Shown piece by piece: positions 24,086 to 32,035 of a stretch of 50,255 nucleotides of DNA. Each line of letters begins with the position of its first letter. Position 1 is the stretch's first letter. The notes below the pieces were generated by a model. It made no database searches, was not told the DNA's origin, and was given only the letters and a program-made list of their open reading frames with translations. Origin of the DNA: Candidatus Woesearchaeota archaeon (GTDB lineage: Archaea > Nanobdellota > Nanobdellia > Woesearchaeales > BS150m-G63); assembly GCA_019322735.1 (NCBI GenBank), contig JAHWIG010000002.1, forward strand, positions 1 to 50,255, written 5' to 3'. The position numbers and the translations under genes were made by a program.

Positions 24086-24412
24086 CTATAGGGCATCAAT
24101 CTTTGCTGCAATGATAAAATCACTTTCAGATAACCCCTTAACTGCATGGGTATGTAATTCAATATTAACCTTATTATAAAAAATATAGATATCAGGGTGA
24201 TGGCATTCTTTTTCCGCAACATCTGCAACCTTATTAACAAAATTCATTGATTCCTTAAAACCCTTAAAAGAAAATGCCTTCCTTAACTTATGTGGATATT
24301 CCCTTATTAAATTCCAAGCAGGGATTTCTTTCTTATACTTATCTTCTTCTTCTTCAGTTAATGGCAACATTCCACCTTTGCAGGGTAAACAGTGCTTTTC
24401 TGTTAGATCCAT
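24086..24412 (-). CDS. Pterin-4a-carbinolamine dehydratase (PCD/DCoH)
   Basis: The 108-residue protein matches the PCD family: CLPCKGG near the N-terminus, IPAWNL, FKGFKESMNFVNKVADVAEK, the catalytic CHHPDI (His71, His72), LHTHAVKGLSESDFIIAAKI. The enzyme dehydrates 4a-hydroxytetrahydropterin; in bacteria and eukaryotes it supports aromatic amino-acid hydroxylases and also acts in molybdopterin-related chemistry. No hydroxylase or pterin gene is nearby, so the substrate in this cell is uncertain. A GTG at 24418 in frame is possible, but the ATG at 24412 matches the family N-terminus. Confidence 0.9.
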   Translation of the reverse strand: MDLTEKHCLPCKGGMLPLTEEEEDKYKKEIPAWNLIREYPHKLRKAFSFKGFKESMNFVNKVADVAEKECHHPDIYIFYNKVNIELHTHAVKGLSESDFIIAAKIDAL

Positions 24413-24460
24413 AATCACAAAAAAGAAATCATTCTTTTTTAATCTTTTGAAAAAAGAAAG

Positions 24461-24470
24461 ATATTTATAG
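24461..24470 (+). promoter_or_regulatory. TATA box for tyrS
   Basis: ATATTTATAG lies 23-32 bases before the tyrS ATG, predicting a leaderless message. The same A/T-rich 80-base gap must also hold the promoter of the divergent pterin dehydratase gene. Confidence 0.5.
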
Positions 24471-24492
24471 TTAAATAATTAAATTCAAAGAT

Positions 24493-25566
24493 ATGGATAC
24501 GGAGTCAAGATTTAGATTAATAAAAGAGGTTGGTGAAGAAATCCTAACAGAACAGGAATTAAAACAACTTCTTGAAACAAAAAACAATCCCATTGCGTAT
24601 GATGGTTTTGAACCATCTGGAAAGATACATATTGCCCAAGGACTCCTAAGGGCTATAAATATTTCTAAGATGATAAAGGCAGGAGTAAAATTTAATGTCC
24701 TTATTGCAGATTGGTTTGCTTGGATGAATAATAAACTTGATGGGGACTTAGAAAAGATAAGAACTACTGGAGAATACTTCATAGAAGTATGGAAGGCATC
24801 AGGTTTAGATACAAGCAAAGTAAATATCATTTGGACAAAAGACTTAGTGTCAGATGATGAATATTGGAAAAAAGTAGTAAATATTGCAAGAAATAATACT
24901 GTAAAAAGGATAACAAGATGTGCACAGATAATGGGAAGAAGCGAAAGTGATTCATTATCAGCCGCACAGATATTCTATCCATGTATGCAGTGTGCAGATA
25001 TATTCCATTTCAAGGCAGATATAACTCAATTAGGTATGGATCAAAGAAAAGTGAATGTATTAGCAAGAGAAATTGGCCCAAAACTGGGATTTTGGAAACC
25101 TGTGGTTGTAAGTCACCACATGTTATTAGGATTAGGAAAACAACCACAAACAAACCTTACTGGGGCAGAAAGAGCGATACAATTAAAGATGAGCAAATCC
25201 ATTCCAGACAGTGCAATATTCATGACAGATACAGAAGAAGAGATTAAACGAAAGTTAAACAAAGCATATTGCCCAGAAGGGATAATAAAAGATAATCCAA
25301 TTCTTGATTACTGTAAACATATCGTATTTGAAAAGATAAAAGAATTCAAGATTGATAGGCCAAAGAAATTTGGCGGTAACTTAAGCTTTTACAAATATCA
25401 GGATTTAGAAGATTCTTTTGCAAAAAAAGAAGTCCACCCAATGGACCTCAAACAAAGTACATCAAAAGAGATAAATAAGCTCCTCACCCCTGTAAGAAAA
25501 CACTTCAAGACAGGAAAAGCAGCTAAACTCTATAAACAAGTATCAAGCTTTGAATCAACAAGGTAG
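24493..25566 (+). CDS. tyrS: Tyrosyl-tRNA synthetase, archaeal type
   Basis: The 357-residue class I enzyme charges tRNA-Tyr. The HIGH motif appears as HIAQG in PSGKIHIAQGLL, the KMSKS loop as KMSKSIPDSAIFM, and the Tyr-binding segment as YPCMQCADIFH. It is of the archaeal/eukaryotic form, which lacks the bacterial S4 domain. Length is a little above the usual 310-350 for archaeal forms, with a C-terminal basic helix. It is leaderless by its TATA position and convergent with the M16 peptidase, the stops being adjacent. Confidence 0.95.
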   Translation: MDTESRFRLIKEVGEEILTEQELKQLLETKNNPIAYDGFEPSGKIHIAQGLLRAINISKMIKAGVKFNVLIADWFAWMNNKLDGDLEKIRTTGEYFIEVWKASGLDTSKVNIIWTKDLVSDDEYWKKVVNIARNNTVKRITRCAQIMGRSESDSLSAAQIFYPCMQCADIFHFKADITQLGMDQRKVNVLAREIGPKLGFWKPVVVSHHMLLGLGKQPQTNLTGAERAIQLKMSKSIPDSAIFMTDTEEEIKRKLNKAYCPEGIIKDNPILDYCKHIVFEKIKEFKIDRPKKFGGNLSFYKYQDLEDSFAKKEVHPMDLKQSTSKEINKLLTPVRKHFKTGKAAKLYKQVSSFESTR

Positions 25567-26763
25567 TTATTTCGGTTGTAAAACAATAGAAACAGCATCA
25601 GTAAAATAAGTCTCAACAACCCTTTTAACTTCTCCAACATTAACTTTCTTTATATTTTCAATATAATTATCAATCTCTTTTTCTTTATCGATAACACTCA
25701 AGGAATTAATAAAAGCTGCCCTCTTTGCAGTATCTTCCATATTAAGTAAAAAACTCCCTTCAGAAAATGTCTTTGCCTCCTTGACTTCTTCCACAGAGAC
25801 ATCCAATAATCTATTAAACTCTTTCAAAATTAGATTTTTAACCTTATCTAAGTTAGATTTATTTGTCCCAATATATGCTGCAAAAAATCCATAATCAATT
25901 CCTTGCTCAATATGCACACCAACCTCATATGCCAATCCCCTTTTATTCCTTATTTCATCAAACAACCGCCCAGATTGCCCTTTTCCAAGTATCCCTTTTA
26001 TGACTTCAAGAATATAACTATCTTTATGCCCGCGAGAAACAGTAGGATATCCAATAATAAAATAGGATTGTAATACTTCTTTGTTCTCAGTAAGTTCATT
26101 TCCACCAGAAACCTCCAAACCAATAACAGGGTATTCTATGTCCTTTTCCTTTGCACTTCCAAAAAATTCTTCAACTAATTCAAAGGGGTTTTCACAACCA
26201 CCCACTATGGATATATGAAAATTGTTTGAACAATAATATTTGGAATAAAAATCAAGAATATCTTTTTTGGTTATTGATTTTACAGTTTCATTGCTTCCAT
26301 AAACTGGAATTCCAATAACCCCTTTAAAACATGCCCTTTGAAACAACACCCATTGGTACATCCGAGGATCATCATTTATCATTTTAATTTCATCAAACAA
26401 CACCTTCCTTTCATTTTCAATATCTTTCTCATTAAAAACAGGATTAAGCAAAATATCTGATAGTATATCCAATGCAGTCTTCAAATACTTTTTAGGTACC
26501 TTAACATAATAATGTGTTGTATCATTTCCTGTTGAAGCATTTATCTCCCCTCCAAGTTTTTCGATTTCATTAGATATTTCTCTTGCATCCTTCCTCTTCT
26601 TAGTCCCTGCAAATACTAAATGTTCTAGAAAATGGCTTATGCCCCTCAAATCATCTGGCTCATAATTTGAACCAACCTTAACTGCAACTTCAACTGTGAC
26701 TGAATCTGTTTGTTGTTCATAAAATAATGCCTTTACACCATTAGCTAATCTTTTTTCCTTCAT
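25567..26763 (-). CDS. M16 family zinc peptidase
   Basis: The 398-residue protein has the inverted zinc motif HFLEH (HxxEH) in the context GISHFLEHLVFAGT and the downstream zinc ligand glutamate in NERKVLFDEIKMI. A single M16A/M16C domain pair is present, similar in size to bacterial PqqF/YmxG-type and mitochondrial processing-like proteases. Substrates are peptides or small unfolded proteins. A TTG at 26784 would extend the protein by seven residues, but the TATA box at 26783-26792 places transcription start near the ATG at 26763, so the ATG is chosen. Confidence 0.88.
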   Translation of the reverse strand: MKEKRLANGVKALFYEQQTDSVTVEVAVKVGSNYEPDDLRGISHFLEHLVFAGTKKRKDAREISNEIEKLGGEINASTGNDTTHYYVKVPKKYLKTALDILSDILLNPVFNEKDIENERKVLFDEIKMINDDPRMYQWVLFQRACFKGVIGIPVYGSNETVKSITKKDILDFYSKYYCSNNFHISIVGGCENPFELVEEFFGSAKEKDIEYPVIGLEVSGGNELTENKEVLQSYFIIGYPTVSRGHKDSYILEVIKGILGKGQSGRLFDEIRNKRGLAYEVGVHIEQGIDYGFFAAYIGTNKSNLDKVKNLILKEFNRLLDVSVEEVKEAKTFSEGSFLLNMEDTAKRAAFINSLSVIDKEKEIDNYIENIKKVNVGEVKRVVETYFTDAVSIVLQPK

Positions 26764-26782
26764 GAACCTATGAAAAATTGAC

Positions 26783-26819
26783 AATATATAAACCTTATTA
26801 AAACAAAAAGTTTATATTG
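26783..26819. promoter_or_regulatory. Divergent promoters of the M16 and M24 peptidases
   Basis: On the minus strand TTTATATATT (26783-26792) lies 20-29 bases before the M16 ATG. On the plus strand GTTTATATTG (26810-26819) lies 21-30 bases before the M24 ATG. Both messages should be leaderless, and the peptidase pair may be co-regulated. Confidence 0.5.
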
Positions 26820-26839
26820 ACACAAATGAAAAAACCATA

Positions 26840-27880
26840 ATGGCAAAACTGATAGAATTCAAAAAAGCATTAAAAAAAGAAAAAATAAACACTGCAATTT
26901 TCTTTGGGTCTGATTCAACTATAAAGTATTTCACATCGTTTGACGGTTTTGCCTGTTTAATGATTCCTGCAAAAAAATCACCAAAACTCTTTGTTCCGGA
27001 TCTTGAATACACAAGAGCAAAAGAAACATCAAAGATTAAACCAACAAAATGGAAAAATGATATCTACAAATACATAAAAGAAATAGCAAAAAATTCTACA
27101 TTAGGTATAGATAAAGAAAAGATAAGTGCAAACCAATATCAAAGAATAAAAAAACAGCTATCAAAAAATAAGATAAAAGATATTTCTAAAATAATAGTAA
27201 ACTTAAGAAAAATAAAGACGGAGGAAGAGATAAATAACTTAAAAATTGCCTGCAAAAAAACAGATGAAATCATCAAAGATGCAATAAACCAATTAAAATC
27301 AAATAAATTAAAGACAGAAACAGAAGTAGCATCATATCTCATTTCAGAAACAATAAAACAGGGATTAGAGATTGCATTTGATCCAATTATTGCATCTGGA
27401 GAAAATTCAAAACACCCACACTATAAACCAAAGGATACAAGACTCAAACAAGGTTTCTGTGTCATTGATTTTGGGGTGAAATACAAAAACTATTGTTCAG
27501 ATATGACCAGGACAATTTATATTGGAACACCCTCCAAAGAGGAAATATCACTATATAATAAGGTACTAATAGCACAAAAAACAGCAATAGATAAAGCAAA
27601 ACCAAATAAAAGTTGCAGTAAACTACACCAGGATGCAGAAAAACTCCTTAATCAAAAAATGATTCATGCACTTGGGCATGGTATTGGAATAGATGTACAT
27701 GAAGCCCCTTCAATAAACTCCAAATCAAAAGATATATTAAAAAGAAATATGGTCATTGCAATAGAACCGGGGATATATAATAAACAAGGCATAAGGATAG
27801 AAGACACTGTCTTAATAAAAGAAAAAGCAATGCCCTTAACAATTACCCCAAAAACACTTATTTCCATAAAAAAACCATAA
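26840..27880 (+). CDS. pepQ: Xaa-Pro dipeptidase (M24 family)
   Basis: The 346-residue protein is a metal-dependent aminopeptidase P/prolidase. The N-terminal creatinase-like domain (1-120) leads to the pita-bread catalytic domain with the five metal ligands visible: two Asp in VIDFGVKYKNYCSDMTR, His in HALGHGIGIDVHEAP, Glu in IAIEPGIY and Glu in RIEDTVLI. It releases amino acids from dipeptides and short peptides with proline. Together with the divergent M16 peptidase and the downstream PAN ATPase it forms a protein-turnover neighbourhood. Confidence 0.93.
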   Translation: MAKLIEFKKALKKEKINTAIFFGSDSTIKYFTSFDGFACLMIPAKKSPKLFVPDLEYTRAKETSKIKPTKWKNDIYKYIKEIAKNSTLGIDKEKISANQYQRIKKQLSKNKIKDISKIIVNLRKIKTEEEINNLKIACKKTDEIIKDAINQLKSNKLKTETEVASYLISETIKQGLEIAFDPIIASGENSKHPHYKPKDTRLKQGFCVIDFGVKYKNYCSDMTRTIYIGTPSKEEISLYNKVLIAQKTAIDKAKPNKSCSKLHQDAEKLLNQKMIHALGHGIGIDVHEAPSINSKSKDILKRNMVIAIEPGIYNKQGIRIEDTVLIKEKAMPLTITPKTLISIKKP

Positions 27881-27881
27881 A

Positions 27882-27892
27882 GTATATATAAA
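27882..27892 (+). promoter_or_regulatory. TATA box for the PAN gene
   Basis: GTATATATAAA starts one base after the M24 peptidase stop and lies 23-33 bases before the PAN ATG, predicting a leaderless message. Confidence 0.55.
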
Positions 27893-27914
27893 CCAAACAC
27901 ATAAAATAGCAAAA

Positions 27915-29051
27915 ATGCCTACAAAAGACGATATTAAGGAGGTACGTTATAACTACTCTGTAGACCCCATTGTAGAAGAAGAAACACAAGTACTAAGAGA
28001 AGCCATATCAGAATTAAAAAAAGAACTTGAAAGATATAAAGACCCACCACTAATGGTGGCTGAAATCAAAGAAATAATAAAAGATAATGCAATAATCAAA
28101 ATTCAAAACGGAAACCAATTCATGGTAAATATCTCAGGGGAATGTGAAAAACTTTCCCCAGGAGACCAAGTATTAGTAGAACAAAAACATCTGACAGTAA
28201 TAAAAAAAGTAGGGATATCAAGAGATTTTGATGTTGAACGTTTTGTAATCTTAGAAAAACCAAATAATTCCTGGAAAGATGTTGGCGGCCTTAAAGTACA
28301 GATTAATGAAATAAAAGAAGTGATTGAGCTTCCATTAAAAAAGCCGGAATTATTCAAAAAAATAGGAATACAGCCACCAAAGGGGATCCTACTTTATGGC
28401 CCCCCTGGAACTGGAAAAACACTATTGGCAAAAGCGGTTGCAGCATCAACAAATTCAACATTTATTGAAATAGTTGGATCTGAATTAGTACAAAAATTTA
28501 TAGGAGAGGGTGCAAAATTAGTAAAAGAGATATTTATACTTGCAAAGAAAAAAGCACCATCAATAATCTTTGTTGATGAAATAGATGCTATTGCTGCAAC
28601 AAGGATTGATATCGGAACATCCGGAGAAAGAGAAGTACAGAGAACATTCATGCAATTCTTAGCAGAGATTGACGGCTTTAAGCATTTAGGTGATGTAAAG
28701 GTTATAGGTTGCACAAACAGAAAAGATATTATGGATCCAGCAATAATAAGGCCAGGAAGGCTTGATAGATTAATAGAAATTCCCTTGCCAGATAACGATG
28801 GTAAAAAGGAAATATTCAAAATCCACACAAAGAATATGCGGTTAGATAAGAAAATAAAGATAAACGACATAATAAAAAAAATGGATAATTTCTCTGGAGC
28901 AGAGATAAAAGCCGTCTGCACAGAGGCAGGATACTTTGCAATAAGGAAAAATAAAAGCATAATCAACGAATTAGACTTATTAGATGCAATAACCAAAGTA
29001 AAGGCAAGAGAAGAGGCAGAAGGAAAAGATTATATGAATCTATTCGGTTAA
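27915..29051 (+). CDS. pan: Proteasome-activating nucleotidase PAN
   Basis: The 378-residue AAA+ ATPase unfolds proteins and feeds them to the 20S proteasome. It has the N-terminal coiled coil (EEETQVLREAISELKKELER, about 20-39), an OB domain (about 45-110), Walker A GPPGTGKT at about 162-169, Walker B IIFVDEID at about 217-224, and the second region of homology with IRPGRLDRLIEIPLP. The extreme C-terminus is NLFG, so the last three residues L-F-G stand where most PAN proteins have a hydrophobic-Tyr-X motif that docks into the proteasome. Proteasome subunits are not in the window. Its last 12 bases overlap a small zinc-ribbon gene on the other strand. Confidence 0.94.
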   Translation: MPTKDDIKEVRYNYSVDPIVEEETQVLREAISELKKELERYKDPPLMVAEIKEIIKDNAIIKIQNGNQFMVNISGECEKLSPGDQVLVEQKHLTVIKKVGISRDFDVERFVILEKPNNSWKDVGGLKVQINEIKEVIELPLKKPELFKKIGIQPPKGILLYGPPGTGKTLLAKAVAASTNSTFIEIVGSELVQKFIGEGAKLVKEIFILAKKKAPSIIFVDEIDAIAATRIDIGTSGEREVQRTFMQFLAEIDGFKHLGDVKVIGCTNRKDIMDPAIIRPGRLDRLIEIPLPDNDGKKEIFKIHTKNMRLDKKIKINDIIKKMDNFSGAEIKAVCTEAGYFAIRKNKSIINELDLLDAITKVKAREEAEGKDYMNLFG

Positions 29052-29180
29052 ATCTATTTCTCTTTCAACCACTAATGCACCAATATATCCGCATTCCTTA
29101 CATTCATATTTTCCAGTCTGTCCGCCAACATTTAATATGATGCCCATTGATCTGCATTTCGGACAAATTAGTTGTTTCAT
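29040..29180 (-). CDS. Small zinc-ribbon protein, 46 aa
   Basis: The minus strand encodes a 46-residue protein MKQLICPKCRSMGIILNVGG followed by QTGKYECKECGYIGALVVER. CPKC and CKEC form a two-knuckle zinc ribbon of the type found in many short archaeal proteins and in transcription or ribosome factors. In-frame stop codons upstream fix the ATG at 29180. The 3' end overlaps the 3' end of the PAN gene by 12 bases. It lies 100 bases downstream of the Trm5 gene on the same strand. Confidence 0.72.
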   Translation of the reverse strand: MKQLICPKCRSMGIILNVGGQTGKYECKECGYIGALVVEREIDLTE

Positions 29181-29187
29181 AATGAAA

Positions 29188-29256
29188 TGCGCTCATTAGT
29201 TACTTCCTTTCATCATCTCCTTTCGGATCTGTGGGTGTTCACAAAATCATCGCGCA
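29188..29256 (-). ncRNA. Possible C/D-box-like or structured RNA
   Basis: In this A/T-rich genome a 69-base segment stands out by G+C content. Its ends pair (TGCGC/GCGCA). On the minus strand, just inside the 5' arm is GATGAT, in the middle ATGATGA (a good C' box), and near the 3' arm AATGA. The size and layout recall archaeal C/D-box guide RNAs, but the D boxes are not canonical CUGA. It also contains TCCGAAAGGA, a GNRA-type hairpin. A structured leader of the zinc-ribbon gene, eight bases downstream, is an equal alternative. Confidence 0.25.
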
Positions 29257-29280
29257 TGTTATTCTAACTGTTCAGTATTT

Positions 29281-30096
29281 TTAAAGTATTCTAAAATCAA
29301 CACATATTCTATACTTTCCTGGGGAATATTGCCCACATTTAACAATATCTAAAATCTTAAACTTCTTTCTAGAACATGCCTTTTTTATTTTTTCTATTGC
29401 CAATTCAGGGATATCCTTCTTATCAAGAAAATCATAAAAGTGAATAATCCCATTTTTCTTAATCTTCCTCAAGGTAATATTCAAAAAAGCTTCAGCACCC
29501 TTAGGTAGGGGCATCAGTATTCTGTCAAATTTCTTCCTTATTTTAGGCAAAACAGATTTAACACCTCCAACAAATAATCTGACATTATTCACCTTATTTA
29601 AAACAAGATTTTCCTCTGCATACTTATGGGCAAGGGGATTTATCTCCACACCATAAATCTCCCCTGCACCAGTATTCTTACTTATCACTATCGGATAAGG
29701 GGCAACACCAGAGAACATGACTAATACTTCTTCTCCTTGCTTAATCTGTTCATATATTCTTTTTCGCTCAGTACTCAGCCTAGGAGAAAAATATGTTTTC
29801 TCAATATGTAATTTAAATCTGCACCCATGTTCAACATAAACAGTTTCCTTCCTTCTTTCACCAGCAATAATCCTCATCTGTGCAGTCCTAAATTTTCCAG
29901 AATATTGCTTTGTTTTCCTCAATACAACTTTTATATTCTTATGCTGTTTCAAAAAATATTCTCCAACAATCTTTTTTTTCTTCTCTAATCCCTGAGGGAA
30001 ATCTGAAAAAATCAAAATATCTCCAACAACATCAAAAGACCTTGGAACTAAATAACATTCTTTTTTAGTTAACCCGCTTATTTCTATATTTTTCAT
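29281..30096 (-). CDS. trm5: tRNA (guanine-N1)-methyltransferase, Trm5/Tyw2 family
   Basis: The 271-residue protein is a Rossmann-fold methyltransferase of the Trm5 type, which methylates G37 of tRNA and prevents frameshifting. Visible signatures are FSPRLSTERKRI (FSPRLxxER), VMFSGVAPYPIVISK (SAM motif I), YGVEINPLAHKYAEENLVLN, ILMPLPKGAEAFL (catalytic loop) and the terminal YSPGKYRICVDFRI. The short N-terminal region fits the Trm5b form; a Tyw2/Taw22 assignment is less likely but not excluded. Its start overlaps the end of the EamA gene by four bases. Confidence 0.88.
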   Translation of the reverse strand: MKNIEISGLTKKECYLVPRSFDVVGDILIFSDFPQGLEKKKKIVGEYFLKQHKNIKVVLRKTKQYSGKFRTAQMRIIAGERRKETVYVEHGCRFKLHIEKTYFSPRLSTERKRIYEQIKQGEEVLVMFSGVAPYPIVISKNTGAGEIYGVEINPLAHKYAEENLVLNKVNNVRLFVGGVKSVLPKIRKKFDRILMPLPKGAEAFLNITLRKIKKNGIIHFYDFLDKKDIPELAIEKIKKACSRKKFKILDIVKCGQYSPGKYRICVDFRIL

Positions 30097-30959
30097 ATTA
30101 CTATTAAAACCGCTCCGGCAACCATAATAATGCAGGAAATTGCCCTATGAAATAAGTGAGGGTCATGAAATATTTTCCCCCCTAATAATGTAGAAAATAA
30201 CGTACCTGCACGAAATATCGGAAACGCCAAACTAACAGCAACCATTGAAACTGCAGTTAAATAAACAGTACGCTGAACAATAAATAATATTGCCAATAAA
30301 AAAATCCATTTACCAGCACTCTTTATGCCATGATTTATACCCTTAAAACCATCATGAAGCAGATTAATTAAGAATATGAAATTAATCATAATAAAGAACT
30401 GTACAAAAAAGAGGTAGGTAAATTGGTCAGTCTTTCCCAAAATGACTTTATCCAAAATAGAAACAAAGGAGTAAAGGAGTAATGCCAAAAATATGTATTG
30501 TGTATATTTTGACTTAAATAAATGTATAAATGGTTTAAGTGGTTGCTTGAAAGGGTGTTCCACTTCTAAAAAATACGCACCAAAAACCAATAAACCAATT
30601 CCAGAAAACTGTAATGCTGTCAACCGTTCTCCTAAAAAGAAATAAGCTAATAATACGACAAAAGCAGGACTAAAATTAAGTAGGGGTGAAGTTACAGAAA
30701 CTTGCATATGCCGAAGACCTTTAGCTAAAAACCAAAAAGCAAAGGTAGCAAGAACAGATGAAAAAAATATTAACAAGGCTAAATCAGCAGATATAGAAAA
30801 ATTGACCTTATCAAAAAAAACAAAGAACAAGAAAAAGATAAAGATAGATAGCACAGTAGACATCTCAAGAGCATGTTCCTCGAAAAGTGTTCTCTTTTCT
30901 ACAATCATTCGCAATCCGAAAAAGATTGCAGCAAGTATTCCAAAAAAATACCATTCCAT
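30093..30959 (-). CDS. EamA/DMT-family membrane transporter
   Basis: The 288-residue protein has ten predicted membrane helices in two repeats of five, each repeat beginning like an EamA domain (WYFFGILAAIFFGLRMIVEK for the first; YIFLALLLYSFVSILDKVI for the second) and the helix SPLLNFSPAFVVLLAYFFLGERL with the characteristic GE. Members export or import small metabolites such as amino acids or nucleotides; the substrate cannot be predicted. The gene has a TATA box that overlaps the end of the FEN1 gene (30981-30990), and it is translationally coupled to trm5. Confidence 0.88.
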   Translation of the reverse strand: MEWYFFGILAAIFFGLRMIVEKRTLFEEHALEMSTVLSIFIFFLFFVFFDKVNFSISADLALLIFFSSVLATFAFWFLAKGLRHMQVSVTSPLLNFSPAFVVLLAYFFLGERLTALQFSGIGLLVFGAYFLEVEHPFKQPLKPFIHLFKSKYTQYIFLALLLYSFVSILDKVILGKTDQFTYLFFVQFFIMINFIFLINLLHDGFKGINHGIKSAGKWIFLLAILFIVQRTVYLTAVSMVAVSLAFPIFRAGTLFSTLLGGKIFHDPHLFHRAISCIIMVAGAVLIVI

Positions 30960-30980
30960 AATCTTGCCTTCTTTTTTCCC

Positions 30981-30990
30981 TATTTAAATC
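30981..30990 (-). promoter_or_regulatory. TATA box for EamA-trm5
   Basis: The minus strand reads GATTTAAATA 22-31 bases before the EamA ATG. It abuts the end of the FEN1 coding region, so the EamA-trm5 pair can be transcribed separately. Confidence 0.5.
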
Positions 30991-32027
30991 TATTGAAAAA
31001 AGTCTCCAAGACCTTTTTGTTGCCTCTTTCCTTTATATTTATTAAGTTTTTCAATAACCCCTAAAACCCTTTCTTCACTAAAATCATGTTTTTTAACAAG
31101 CAGATCAAATAATTTTTTTTCATCAATATCTCGCCATTTAAGTTCATATTCATCAGTTACCTTCATTTTCTTGATGGTATAGAAAACATCTGTCCATGGA
31201 AAGGGAAAATAATCGTCCCATTTAACATCCTTAAACAAATTATCAAAATCTGAACCGTATTTTTTAACCAAATCAAGTGCCTTTTTTGGTCCGATTCCCT
31301 TTATGCCCCCAATATTGTAATCTGTTCCTATCAATATCGCCAAAATTATTAACTGTTCTTTATCTATTCCCAATGTATTTAGGCTCTTGCTCAAAAAAAG
31401 CATCCTTGGGTTTACTGATTCATATGTTAATGTATTTGCTTTCTTTTTCTTTGCCGTTATGGTCAAATTCTGTATAACCCTCTCAGCGCCATACAACAAG
31501 GAATCATAATCCTGACTGACTGCTGCAAATGCATCCCCCTTGCTAACTATATATGCTGCCTGTGCTTCGCCCTCAGAAGGTGCATCAATAACAGGTAAAC
31601 CCAAGGTTCTAACCAAATTCTTTGCATCATCAACCATTTCTGGGGTCAACCTAGAAGTTCTGGAAGCATATTTTCTCATGCCTTCGATATCTTTTTTCTT
31701 CTTTGCTTCTTTATACTTCATTTCTGCCTCAATTTTAATTAACTTTCTTCTCTCTCTTTCTTCGTGTTTTAATTCCGGAACCTCACCATCAAAAACAAAA
31801 GCAAGTTTTATTCCCCTTTGCATAAGATTGGTTGCCCTAGAAAACAACCCAATAAGGTGTGAGGTTACATTACCATTAGAATCAACTAATAAGGAACCAT
31901 CTCTTTGGCGAATAGAAGATAAATACTGATATAAATTATTATACGCATCAACAACTAAAATTTTCCCACTTAACTCTTTAATAGATATGTCTTCCCCCTC
32001 CAAAAGATCTCTTAAAGCAACACCCAT
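30990..32027 (-). CDS. fen1: Flap endonuclease 1
   Basis: The 345-residue protein removes 5' flaps during Okazaki fragment maturation and repair. Metal-binding acidic residues are seen in LVVDAYNNLYQYLS, VFDGEVPELK, DAPSEGEAQAAY, SQDYDSLLYG and GTDYNIGGIKGIGPKKAL (helix-hairpin-helix). The C-terminus QKGLGDFFQ is a PCNA-interacting box (QxxLxxFF), six residues after a basic patch. It follows the upstream gene by eight bases containing GGTG. FEN1 is one of several replication genes in this window, with RFC, PolD, MCM and Cdc6. Confidence 0.96.
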   Translation of the reverse strand: MGVALRDLLEGEDISIKELSGKILVVDAYNNLYQYLSSIRQRDGSLLVDSNGNVTSHLIGLFSRATNLMQRGIKLAFVFDGEVPELKHEERERRKLIKIEAEMKYKEAKKKKDIEGMRKYASRTSRLTPEMVDDAKNLVRTLGLPVIDAPSEGEAQAAYIVSKGDAFAAVSQDYDSLLYGAERVIQNLTITAKKKKANTLTYESVNPRMLFLSKSLNTLGIDKEQLIILAILIGTDYNIGGIKGIGPKKALDLVKKYGSDFDNLFKDVKWDDYFPFPWTDVFYTIKKMKVTDEYELKWRDIDEKKLFDLLVKKHDFSEERVLGVIEKLNKYKGKRQQKGLGDFFQ

Positions 32028-32035
32028 AAAACACC

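Noticed and set aside
26764..26784. TTG start for the M16 peptidase
   Set aside because: The TATA box would overlap it; the ATG at 26763 is at the correct distance and begins the conserved MKEKRLANG.
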